Assembly (NCBI GenBank): GCA_017514685.1
Contig: JAFWJN010000036.1
Coordinates: 1 to 50,954 of the forward strand
DNA from: Clostridia bacterium
Lineage (GTDB): Bacteria > Bacillota > Clostridia > Christensenellales > CAG-138
DNA length: 50,954 nt
Direction of reading: 5' to 3'
The translations under genes and the position numbers were made by a program. Within the stretch, counting starts at the first letter, position 1; each line of letters starts with the position of its first letter. Under the pieces are notes generated by a model. That model saw nothing but the letters and a program-made list of their open reading frames with translations, ran no database searches and was not told the DNA's origin. Of the stretch, positions 8,868 to 16,996 are shown piece after piece.

Positions 8868-8900
8868 AAAAAAAACGCCCCTCTAAAAAGAGGAGACGTT
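8868..8900 (-). terminator. intrinsic terminator of second two-component operon
   Basis: Read on the minus strand, AACGTCTCCTCT and AGAGGGGCGTT form a stem around a T-rich loop. A run of eight T follows, about 50 bases downstream of the second histidine kinase. Confidence 0.75.
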
Positions 8901-8950
8901 GTCAGTGAAAAAATAAACGGAAAGAGAAATCTGATTTAAAATTTTAAATG

Positions 8951-10228
8951 TCAGGATACGGCTGCAGGAAGAACAACGCAGACAGTAAACACTTCGTCTT
9001 CAGCGGCAAAGACAGCAGATCCACCGTATTTTTCAGCAATCGCACGGATGGACTGTGTGCCGAATCCATGGGAGAAGGAATCGGCATTTGTCGTGACAGG
9101 AGTTCCGCTCTCAGACATAATCACTTTGGTCAGAAGACGGTTTTCAAACCGAAGCCGTATAAAACCCTCACTCTGGGAACAGGAGATCCAGAAAAGCCGG
9201 TCCGGAACGGGGAGAGTTAAAAGGTAACGGATCGCATTATCGATTGCGTTTCCGAACAGAGCGTTCAGATCGGCGGTGCTGATAAACCCGAGACAGGAAC
9301 CGTCCGCGTGGAAGTCGGCATCGATTCCTGCGCGTTCACAGCGCAGCGCAGCGTCTGTCAGCAGGACATCAACCGTGTCGTTTCCGGTATGAATGTAATG
9401 CTCATAATTGGTAACGGCCCCGGTCAGTTCTGAAATTACCTGCTCGGTTACAACGGAACCGGTTTGAAGCGCGCGGATCTGGTGCCTCAGATCGTGCGCC
9501 TTGATGTTCATGGTCTGAATCACGTCACCAAGATCGGCATAGTGCTGGAGCTTTTCTTCATCCATGCGCTTCTCAAGCGCGTTCTGCGCCAGTGTGCGTG
9601 CCTGTCGCCAGGCAAGATAAAACAACATCAGCATGAGAAGGCAGAATCCGCCGCGAACACCGTAGAACAGGGGCAGGGGAATCGAGTTCTGTGTCGCGCC
9701 GAGATAAGCCAGAACTGAGGTCACAAGCAGAAGCATGACGATCATCTGCGTCGGGCTAGGTGCGAATTCCTTGTTTCTCCGCACATCACGGATCATCGTG
9801 CGCTCCAGCAAAAGAAGCAGAAGGACACCGCCCAGAAGATGAGCCAGAGGCATAATGATCCAGTTGGCTCCATATCCCATATCCCAGTCCGGAATCAGAA
9901 GCAGCGGGAAATTGACGAACGAGCTGGCGGCAAGACGCAGAAGAATGCCTGAAAAAATGTTGTATACAGCGCGAAGAGGCCGGTCTTTACAGCAGAACAG
10001 ATAGGATACGATCGTCAGAAGAAACATGCCTGTGGAAAGCCATGTCTGATGCGGGCCGCCCCACTCACGGCGCACCGCAAAGGAGAATGCGGCAAAAGCC
10101 AGCAGTTCCGCAGCGTACCGCAGTTTGAAATGCGGACGGCGGCTCTCCGGGTTCGCGAAAGCCGCCATTGCCGTTCCCTGTACGGCCATCATCACAAAAT
10201 ACATCAGAAAATTGCCGATTACAGCCAT
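8951..10228 (-). CDS. GHKL-family sensor histidine kinase
   Basis: 425 residues. About six membrane helices span 1-205, a helical linker follows, then the phosphoacceptor motif KAHDLRHQ (His 245) and a GHKL ATPase domain with FGNAIDNAI and HGFGTQSIRAIAEKYGGS. It has the same design as the kinase at 6623-7939, and the two operons converge. Start ATG at 10228 with CGGAG nine bases upstream, 14 bases after the stop of the regulator gene that precedes it. The poorly conserved membrane region suggests a different signal from that of its counterpart. Confidence 0.87.
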   Translation of the reverse strand: MAVIGNFLMYFVMMAVQGTAMAAFANPESRRPHFKLRYAAELLAFAAFSFAVRREWGGPHQTWLSTGMFLLTIVSYLFCCKDRPLRAVYNIFSGILLRLAASSFVNFPLLLIPDWDMGYGANWIIMPLAHLLGGVLLLLLLERTMIRDVRRNKEFAPSPTQMIVMLLLVTSVLAYLGATQNSIPLPLFYGVRGGFCLLMLMLFYLAWRQARTLAQNALEKRMDEEKLQHYADLGDVIQTMNIKAHDLRHQIRALQTGSVVTEQVISELTGAVTNYEHYIHTGNDTVDVLLTDAALRCERAGIDADFHADGSCLGFISTADLNALFGNAIDNAIRYLLTLPVPDRLFWISCSQSEGFIRLRFENRLLTKVIMSESGTPVTTNADSFSHGFGTQSIRAIAEKYGGSAVFAAEDEVFTVCVVLPAAVS

Positions 10229-10242
10229 ATTCTCTATCTCCG

Positions 10243-10953
10243 TTACAGATGATTGTTTGCAACATACGCGGTGAAGGCTTCCATCAGTTCTTTCCGCTTG
10301 GAACGCGAGATTGTAAGACTGTCGTTCCCAACCTGCACTGTGTCGCCCGAAATACTTCTGATATGTCCGAGATAGACGAGATAGCAGCTGTTTGCCTTGA
10401 CAAACGGATAGCTTTTAAGCCGTTCCTCTTCCTTTTTCAGACTTGACCATACTTCAATCACTCCGTCTTTGGTATGGTAAAAACAGCGGTTCCGGCTGAC
10501 TTCCACATACAGAATATCATCCACTGCTACGCGGAAGACGTCGCCTCCTGACTGCAGAAAGATTTCGCTCTTCGGCCGTGACATTCGCTTTACGGCGCGC
10601 TTCATTACAACGGAAAACCGGAGATAATTCATAGGTTTGACGATAAAATCCATTGCTTCGACGGTATAACCGTCTGCAATGCGGTTTTTGAGATCGGTGA
10701 CAAACACGAGTGAAACCGAAGGATCGGTTTTCCGGAGCCGCCTTGCCGCTTCGACACCGTTCAGAACCGGCATCTGAATATCCATAAAGATCAGATCGAA
10801 CATTCCGGCACGGAATGCATCCAGAAACTGTACCGCATCCGAAAAAATGCTGACGGCACACGCAACGCCGTTCTCCTCCTCAAAACGCCCGATATGCGAA
10901 CGGCAAAGAGCTGCGGCAGCGGGATCATCTTCACAGACAGCAATTTTCAGCAT
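10243..10953 (-). CDS. LytTR-family response regulator
   Basis: 236 residues. Receiver domain with CEDD acidic pocket, phosphoacceptor Asp 58 in FMDIQMPV, and FVTD and IVKP switch residues. The LytTR DNA-binding domain covers about 135-232 (DILYVEVSRNRCFYHT, KANSCYLVYLGHI). It precedes its kinase in the operon, the opposite gene order to the other pair. GAGGAGG lies upstream of the ATG at 10953. It is divergent from the second GH3 gene, with both promoters inside a 165-base region. Confidence 0.92.
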   Translation of the reverse strand: MLKIAVCEDDPAAAALCRSHIGRFEEENGVACAVSIFSDAVQFLDAFRAGMFDLIFMDIQMPVLNGVEAARRLRKTDPSVSLVFVTDLKNRIADGYTVEAMDFIVKPMNYLRFSVVMKRAVKRMSRPKSEIFLQSGGDVFRVAVDDILYVEVSRNRCFYHTKDGVIEVWSSLKKEEERLKSYPFVKANSCYLVYLGHIRSISGDTVQVGNDSLTISRSKRKELMEAFTAYVANNHL

Positions 10954-10980
10954 ATCCGATCCTCCTCATTCTGTACGTGC

Positions 10981-11036
10981 ATTGTAACATTTTTCGGGAA
11001 ACTTTACAACTGCCGTATACGGATTATCCCGAAAAA
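10981..11036 (-). promoter_or_regulatory. regulator promoter overlapping a nested palindrome
   Basis: On the minus strand TTGTAA (11004-11009) and TACAAT (10981-10986) lie 17 bases apart. The promoter overlaps a perfect 10-base inverted repeat, TTTTTCGGGA at 10990-10999 and TCCCGAAAAA at 11027-11036. Inside it is a second palindrome CCGTATACGG at 11013-11022. The dyads look like operator sites shared by the divergent regulator and GH3 operons. Confidence 0.65.
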
Positions 11037-11058
11037 CCGACCGAAAATCAAATCGATG

Positions 11059-11087
11059 TTGCGGGTTAAAGAAAGGGCTTTTACGAT
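11059..11087 (+). promoter_or_regulatory. candidate promoter of second GH3 operon
   Basis: TTGCGG at 11059-11064 and TACGAT at 11082-11087 with a 17-base spacer, 30 bases upstream of the GH3 start. Both boxes deviate from consensus, as expected for an activated promoter. Confidence 0.5.
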
Positions 11088-11117
11088 GAAATTACAAAAT
11101 AGAAAGGATGGAACAGA

Positions 11118-13970
11118 ATGAGAAAGAATCTTTGGAAAGCGCTTTCCCTGGTCACGATCTTTTTCCTTGTGGTCGCATTGGTCGGGCAGAATCTGGCCGG
11201 GCAGTTTGCTGCAAGAATCAACGATTTTCTCGGTATCGCAACGAGCCGGGTCGTCGGCGGCGACAGCGGGGCGGTATATTACACGTCCGATTATGCGAAT
11301 CTGCAGGAGATGTACAACGCCAAAGCGCAGCTTATGCGCGAGATTGCCGACGAAGGTGCTGTGCTGCTGAAAAACGACGGAGTTCTGCCGCTGACTTCGG
11401 GAAGCATCGGCGTATTCGGCGAAAACAATTTTGTATATACGACAAGCAACGGCGGCGCAGCGATGACGGCTTCCATGTTTGCCGGAAGCACCCGCCTCTC
11501 CGCGGCACTTGAGGCAGACGGACTGACTGTAAAAGACAGCGACTGTGATCTTGCGCTCGCAGTGCTCGGCAGAGTTTACGGGGAAGGCAACGACGCCCCT
11601 GCGGGTTCACTTGCGCTCTCCGACGCTGACCGGGCAACGATTGAAGCAGCCAAGGCAAGCGGAGGAAAGGTCATTGTGCTTCTCTCAGGAGATCATCTGA
11701 TCGAAGCAGGCGAGATCGCGAATGACCCGGAGATTCACGCCGTCCTGAAGCTGGGGAACGCAGGTTTCCGCGGAGCCTTCGGCGTGGCGGATGTCATTAC
11801 CGGCAGGGTTGCTCCGTCCGGCAAACTTGTCAACACTTATGTCACAAGCATTGATAATATCCCATCTTCACAGAACTTCGGCAACTTTGCCTATACGAAC
11901 GGCTCGAAGATCAAGGCTTCACAGGCGAAGAACTATGTCGTCTATGCGGAAGGCATCTATATCGATTACCGCTATTATGAGACTCGCTACGAAGATACCG
12001 TTTTAGGACAGGGAAATTCCGGTTCGTGGAACTATGAAGATGAAGTCGTATGGCCGTTTGGCTTCGGTCTCAGCTATACCTCGTTTGAAAAAGAAATTAC
12101 CGGCGTCTCCTTTGATAACTCGGCACATACCGCAACGGTGTCCGTAAAGGTCACCAATACAGGATCTGTTGCCGGAAAAGAAGTCGTTCAGGTCTATGCC
12201 CAGTCGCCCTATACCGATTATGACAGGCAGAATCTTGTTGAGAAAGCATCCGTGCAACTGATGGGCTTTGAAAAGACCGGCGTGCTTGAGCCCGGCGCCA
12301 GCGAAACGGTCGATGTGACTGTATACCTCCAGTGGCTGGCATCTTTCGATTATATAAATGCCAAGGCCTATATTATGGATGCGGGCGATTACTACTTTTC
12401 CGTCGGAAACGGTGCGCATGAAGCGATTGACAATATCCTGGCCGCCAAGGGCAAAGGAACCGGGGATTCCAAACTGACTTATACCTGGAAGCAGGACAAA
12501 CTCGATACTGAAACTTTTAAGAATAGCGTATATACAGGTGCTCCGGTCACAACAGCTTTTGCTGAAGCGGATATCAACACCTGGATTCCGGGGACGGTCA
12601 CTTATATGACCCGCTCCGACTGGCAGGGAACCTATCCGAAACCTGTGGAACTGACCGCGTCAGAAAACATGATCTCCGTTCTGAATGATACCAAGCGTTA
12701 TGATACCGGAAACGGAAACGATACAAGAGCCCGTGCCGACGCAAGCGAAGTGAAATATGCGGACCTTGCGACGCAGAACGAAGTCAGCGAAGCGCTGTCC
12801 ACCCTCGGTGCGGAGAATGTCGTATCGCTTCGCAACCTCCCGTATGATGACCCCGCGTGGGAAAAGATGCTGGACCGTCTGTCCATCTTTGAACTCAGCC
12901 ATATGGTCGCCAACGGCAACTATTCCATCAAAGCAGCGCCGTCCCTGACATTCCCCGAAAGCGCATCCAATGACGGCCCGATCGGTATGCGCGGCGCATA
13001 TCAATATAAGGAAATCGATTCTGCAACCGGAGAGAAGATACCCGTGCAGGAGGGCGATACGCTGCACGATCCGCTGACGGATGAGACGATAGCAATCACC
13101 GCGGATCTGACCGGTGTTATGTATCCCTCGGAACCGGTTCTCGGTGCGACGTTCAACAGGGAACTGGCAGCAAGAGAAGGCAGGATGTGGGGGGAGGAAG
13201 CACTCTATATCAATATGCCGTGCATCTACGGACCTGGTGCAAACATGCATCGTTCCCCATACCTCGGACGTGTTAACGAATACATCGGCGCTGATCCTGT
13301 GCTGAGTTCCGAGCTGCTGATTCCGTTTGTTATGGAATGCAAAGAAAAAGGGCTGGTCGTTACAGTCAAGCACTTTGTCATCAACGATCAGGAACAGAAC
13401 CGTATCGGTATCGGTACCTGGACAAACGAGCAGGCTCTCCGCGAAATTTATCTGCGTGCGTTTGAAGGCGCAATGACTTACGGCAATGCGAACGGCCTGA
13501 TGACGTCCTATAACCGCATCGGTCTGATCTCGACCGCGACGGAGTACGACCTCGTTCACGGTGTTCTGTTTACCGAGTGGGGCAGCAAGGGGTTTGTGAT
13601 TACCGACCTCGGCTCTCCGACAGCGGGTCTGTATGACGGCAACGCGTCAATCTCCGCAGGCGTGTCGGTCATGATGAACAACGGCGTGTATGACGATTCT
13701 TCCAAGGCATATGTCAACCGGACGCTGACTGTGGAAAGCCTGAAGAGCGACCCGGTGCTTCTGACCGCTTCCCGTGAGGCATGCCATCGGATCCTGTATA
13801 ACTTCATTCACTCGAACGCCGTCAACGGAATCGCCGAAGATGCGCGCATCGAACTGATCACACCCTGGTGGCAGACCGCACTGACAGCAGCCGAGATCGG
13901 CTTTGGTGCTCTTGCCGCAGTTACAACAATACTTTATCTCATTGCAGCCAATCGAAAAAAGGAGGATTGA
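11118..13970 (+). CDS. membrane-anchored GH3 glycoside hydrolase, reversed domain order
   Basis: 950 residues with one N-terminal membrane helix (about 7-30). The GH3 alpha/beta sandwich domain comes first (about 75-330, with GAVLLKNDGVLPL). A fibronectin III-like module follows (about 345-440, with VTNTGSVAGKEVVQVYAQSP). The TIM-barrel domain is at about 640-890, with VKHFVINDQEQNR, YGPGANMHRSPYLGR and FVITDLG carrying presumed nucleophile Asp 830. A C-terminal helix at about 918-944 is followed by NRKKED. It is a paralogue of the enzyme at 2946-6431, including the PWWQ segment before the last helix, but lacks the five-helix N-terminal part. The catalytic body is probably extracellular and double-anchored. 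Next gene starts three bases after its stop. Confidence 0.9.
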   Translation: MRKNLWKALSLVTIFFLVVALVGQNLAGQFAARINDFLGIATSRVVGGDSGAVYYTSDYANLQEMYNAKAQLMREIADEGAVLLKNDGVLPLTSGSIGVFGENNFVYTTSNGGAAMTASMFAGSTRLSAALEADGLTVKDSDCDLALAVLGRVYGEGNDAPAGSLALSDADRATIEAAKASGGKVIVLLSGDHLIEAGEIANDPEIHAVLKLGNAGFRGAFGVADVITGRVAPSGKLVNTYVTSIDNIPSSQNFGNFAYTNGSKIKASQAKNYVVYAEGIYIDYRYYETRYEDTVLGQGNSGSWNYEDEVVWPFGFGLSYTSFEKEITGVSFDNSAHTATVSVKVTNTGSVAGKEVVQVYAQSPYTDYDRQNLVEKASVQLMGFEKTGVLEPGASETVDVTVYLQWLASFDYINAKAYIMDAGDYYFSVGNGAHEAIDNILAAKGKGTGDSKLTYTWKQDKLDTETFKNSVYTGAPVTTAFAEADINTWIPGTVTYMTRSDWQGTYPKPVELTASENMISVLNDTKRYDTGNGNDTRARADASEVKYADLATQNEVSEALSTLGAENVVSLRNLPYDDPAWEKMLDRLSIFELSHMVANGNYSIKAAPSLTFPESASNDGPIGMRGAYQYKEIDSATGEKIPVQEGDTLHDPLTDETIAITADLTGVMYPSEPVLGATFNRELAAREGRMWGEEALYINMPCIYGPGANMHRSPYLGRVNEYIGADPVLSSELLIPFVMECKEKGLVVTVKHFVINDQEQNRIGIGTWTNEQALREIYLRAFEGAMTYGNANGLMTSYNRIGLISTATEYDLVHGVLFTEWGSKGFVITDLGSPTAGLYDGNASISAGVSVMMNNGVYDDSSKAYVNRTLTVESLKSDPVLLTASREACHRILYNFIHSNAVNGIAEDARIELITPWWQTALTAAEIGFGALAAVTTILYLIAANRKKED

Positions 13971-13973
13971 ACT

Positions 13974-15782
13974 ATGAAACAGTTTTTAGAAAAGAAAGAA
14001 AAAGGCTTTTTCTGTTCCGCAGCATCCATCGTGCTGTTTGCAATCGGTCTGGTATTCTACCGGATGCTGACTGCGGTCTCGTTTGAAACTACTGAGCGCC
14101 CGATCGTTGTGATCCTTGCGGCATTTGCTGCGATTCTGTTCTCTCTGATCGCATCCTATAAGGACTTCGGAAAACTTCCGTCGATTCTCGCTTATGCCGC
14201 CGCAACGGTAGCCTTCTTCACACTGATCGAAGGACGAGCCAGCTATCTTGCATTCTACTTTGCAGGGGATGTCATGAACACCGGTCTTTCCCCTTACATG
14301 ATCGTTGCGTTTATCTGCTTCCTGCTCGGTATGGCTGCCGCCCTGCTTGCAGTCATCTTTGAAGAGGACAAGGAGGGCCGTCCGGCATTTGAAAAAGGCG
14401 ACTGGAAGGTCGTGCTGCCGATGATCTGTGTTGTCGCGATCTTAGCGGTTGTTGTGGGACTGAATACAAATGCAAACAAAGCGGAATCTTCTGCTGTTGC
14501 CGCATCCGCGCCTGCAGCTCAGACACAGCAGAGCGAAACCGCTGACAAGAGTGATGCTTCCGCAGCAGCTGCTGAGGCGGCGTCCAATTATAAAACTCCG
14601 ACGGAACCGGAAGAAAAATGGCAGGGTTATACCGGAGAACAGTATTATCAGGAAGATAACGACTCCAAGGCAATCGCTTATCAGCTGATCGGCCATGGCG
14701 ATGTCGATGCAGGCGGTCCGGTCCCCTTTGACACGTTGATCAATCTCTATGAAGACGGCGAAATGGTCATGTCCGTATTCGGACGCGGCAACGCCTATCA
14801 GTACTTCGGCTACTGGACAAACGTCAATGATGAAAACCTCTGGTTCTGTGTGATGGATTATATGGTCGTCGGCATGGACCAGATCTGCACGATCGACTAT
14901 GGCTATGACCTGACAGGCCACTTCGATGAATTTACAGTCAATGTAGCGCTGGGCTTGGCAGACGGCGGCGTGTTTGTCCGGAACATTCCGGCAGGAGGAG
15001 ACGGCAAGGTACAGTATCCGTCGATTAAAGACTGGTTTGCTTCTTTCGGGTATGACATGCCGGCAAAAGCTGTAAGCGACGCTTCGGCACAGGAACCGGA
15101 GATTCTGTTCTCCTTCACATCCGATTCTGAAAACTATCTGCTGGATATCTACAACGACTGCACTTATGTCTTCACGTTCAAAACCGCCGGTCTGACAGAA
15201 ACCGGAACCTGGGATTATCATGGATGGAAGATGACATTGACCGATAAGAACGGAAAAGTGACAGAGATCGATAAAGACAATCCGGAACATGAAATGAGAC
15301 TGCATTTCGTTGCCGCGGTGGATGAACGCGTGAACCGCGACTTTATCGCTCCGTCGAGTGCATGGGGCGTCGCGTTCAAAGGCCAGGGCGATTACGATCC
15401 GCCGGAAGGCCTCGCAAAGCCCGCTGCTGCTGAAACTGCCTCTCCTGCGGCAGAAACCGCTCCGGCAGAGAAGGAAGTTCTGTTCTCCTTCACGAGCGAT
15501 TCGGAAAATTATCTGCTTGACATCAATACGGATAAAACCTATACCTTCACGTTCAAGACCGCAGGTCTGGTCGAAGAAGGAACATGGGAATACACCGGCT
15601 GGAAAATGACACTGACCGATAAGAACGGCAAAGTCATGGAAGTCGACAAAGACAACCCTGATCATGAGATGCGTCTGCACTTTGTTGCAGCCGTGGATGA
15701 ACGCGTAAACCGCGATTTTACCGCCGCTTCCAGCGTCTGGGGCGTTGCGTTCAAAGGACAGGGCGAATACCCGGCAAATTAA
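13974..15782 (+). CDS. multi-pass membrane protein with duplicated beta-rich domain
   Basis: 602 residues starting three bases after the GH3 gene, with AAGGAGG before the ATG. Five membrane helices lie at about 10-33, 42-63, 68-87, 103-128 and 142-162. An Ala/Ser-rich linker (about 165-200) and a unique region (about 200-365) follow, then two near-identical repeats of about 100 residues (about 380-475 and 500-600). Each repeat holds LFSFTSDSENYLLDI, GWKMTLTDKNGKV and HEMRLHFVAAVDERVNRDF. The repeats are separated by an Ala/Pro/Glu linker. I recognise no named family. The five-helix anchor resembles that of the first GH3 enzyme, and the repeat style resembles the lipoprotein at 2239-2904. A surface binding role in glycan capture is a guess. 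Confidence 0.8.
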   Translation: MKQFLEKKEKGFFCSAASIVLFAIGLVFYRMLTAVSFETTERPIVVILAAFAAILFSLIASYKDFGKLPSILAYAAATVAFFTLIEGRASYLAFYFAGDVMNTGLSPYMIVAFICFLLGMAAALLAVIFEEDKEGRPAFEKGDWKVVLPMICVVAILAVVVGLNTNANKAESSAVAASAPAAQTQQSETADKSDASAAAAEAASNYKTPTEPEEKWQGYTGEQYYQEDNDSKAIAYQLIGHGDVDAGGPVPFDTLINLYEDGEMVMSVFGRGNAYQYFGYWTNVNDENLWFCVMDYMVVGMDQICTIDYGYDLTGHFDEFTVNVALGLADGGVFVRNIPAGGDGKVQYPSIKDWFASFGYDMPAKAVSDASAQEPEILFSFTSDSENYLLDIYNDCTYVFTFKTAGLTETGTWDYHGWKMTLTDKNGKVTEIDKDNPEHEMRLHFVAAVDERVNRDFIAPSSAWGVAFKGQGDYDPPEGLAKPAAAETASPAAETAPAEKEVLFSFTSDSENYLLDINTDKTYTFTFKTAGLVEEGTWEYTGWKMTLTDKNGKVMEVDKDNPDHEMRLHFVAAVDERVNRDFTAASSVWGVAFKGQGEYPAN

Positions 15783-15808
15783 AAAAATACGATCTTCTTC
15801 TCCTCTAT

Positions 15809-15843
15809 AGAAACAGTTCCGCTTTTTTTGCGGGACTGTTTCT
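15809..15843 (+). terminator. hairpin at end of GH3 operon, probable terminator
   Basis: AGAAACAGTTCCGC and GCGGGACTGTTTCT form a 14-base stem with one wobble around a loop of seven T, 27 bases after the stop codon. There is no T run after the stem on the plus strand, so termination efficiency is uncertain. Confidence 0.55.
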
Positions 15844-15970
15844 GCATTGGGACAGATAAATTGCAAAGCTTACCGGGATTCTGGCAGATTGGATTGCACG
15901 ATGCCTCAGGAAAAGATATACTGTTATCTGAAAGCTGCGCTATTCTGAAAAGCAAACTGGAAGGACCAAA

Positions 15971-16852
15971 ATGTATAAAACTTATCTTCAGAAAATCGAA
16001 TTACTGCCTTTAGCGGCGGACGTCGGCTTTGTCACATCCGTAAAGCAGACATTCCATACAAGCTTTTATCCGTTCGGACTGTTCCCCGATAAAGGCCTGG
16101 AGGAGATCGCTTTTGCACCGGTCACTTTTCTGTATGGCGGCAACGGCTCGGGAAAAACTACGATACTGAATATCGTTGCGGAAAAACTCGGGTTGCAGAG
16201 AAGGTCTCCATTCAATCAGAGCTCCTGCTTTTCGGAGTATGTGGAGCAGTGCCGGATCCGGACCAAATCGATTCCGGAAGGAAGCAAGATCCTGACAAGT
16301 GACGATGTGTTTGATTTTCTGATCGACGCGCGAAGCATCAACAGTGAGATCGACAGCAGAAGGGAAGAGCTGGTCAGAGAATACGGGGAACGGAGATACG
16401 CGCATCATCAGCTGAAGTCCATCGACGAATTCGAAGACTTCCGCAAGAGCAACGAGGCGAAGAGAAAAACGCAGTCCCGGTTTGTGAAAGACCAGCTTAT
16501 GATGAACATCCGGATGCATTCCAACGGAGAGAGCGCGATGGGCTTTTTCACTTCTCAGATCGATGAGAACGCACTCTATCTTCTGGATGAGCCGGAGAAC
16601 AGCCTTTCCATCGAGCGTCAGCTGGAACTGCAGAAACTGATCCTGGATTCCGCAAGGTATCTTGGCTGTCAGTTTGTAATCGCAACGCATTCCCCGGTTC
16701 TTCTGTCGATTCCCGATGCTTTGATCTATGACCTGGATGAGGATCCGGTCCGGACAAAAAGCTGGACGGAGCTGAAAAACGTCCGGACCTACTATGAGTT
16801 TTTCAAAAGCCATGCGAAGGAATTTGAGACAGACAAGGTCCCGGAAGAATAG
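15971..16852 (+). CDS. AAA/ABC-type ATPase (AAA_23-like)
   Basis: 293 residues. Walker A is GGNGSGKTTI near 56-65, an ABC-like signature region lies near NGESAMGFF, Walker B with catalytic Glu is LYLLDEPENSLS, and the switch His is in IATHSP. This is the compact ABC-ATPase fold of stand-alone predicted ATPases related to the OLD and RecF groups. There is no attached nuclease (TOPRIM) domain and no transporter partner next to it. GGAAGGA precedes the ATG. Its role is unknown; such proteins occur both in housekeeping and in defence settings, and nothing adjacent argues for defence. Confidence 0.8.
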   Translation: MYKTYLQKIELLPLAADVGFVTSVKQTFHTSFYPFGLFPDKGLEEIAFAPVTFLYGGNGSGKTTILNIVAEKLGLQRRSPFNQSSCFSEYVEQCRIRTKSIPEGSKILTSDDVFDFLIDARSINSEIDSRREELVREYGERRYAHHQLKSIDEFEDFRKSNEAKRKTQSRFVKDQLMMNIRMHSNGESAMGFFTSQIDENALYLLDEPENSLSIERQLELQKLILDSARYLGCQFVIATHSPVLLSIPDALIYDLDEDPVRTKSWTELKNVRTYYEFFKSHAKEFETDKVPEE

Positions 16853-16900
16853 CGGCTGCGGCCGAGCCCTGTATGCGCCGGGCCTTTCCGGACAGAGTGC

Positions 16901-16930
16901 TTGACATTTCACATTTTCCTGTGCCATACT
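16901..16930 (+). promoter_or_regulatory. promoter of lipoprotein gene
   Basis: Perfect TTGACA at 16901-16906 and CATACT at 16925-16930 with an 18-base spacer, 67 bases upstream of the lipoprotein start. Confidence 0.65.
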
Positions 16931-16996
16931 AACCCCATAAGTTATGGAACAGACTGGTCTGTATCACTTTTCATCCCAGCAACAAGGAGAAATGAC

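Noticed and set aside
14442-15866. Long minus-strand frame opposite the 602-residue membrane protein
   Set aside because: Antisense shadow: no ribosome site or family match, while the plus-strand frame has repeats, helices and operon spacing.
15971-16852. AAA ATPase as a phage-defence (OLD/Gabija-like) protein
   Set aside because: No TOPRIM nuclease or helicase partner is fused or adjacent; the ATPase stands alone between unrelated genes.
16010-16927. Minus-strand frame of 305 codons opposite the AAA ATPase
   Set aside because: The plus strand carries Walker A, Walker B and switch motifs in order; the minus-strand frame has no start signal or domain.
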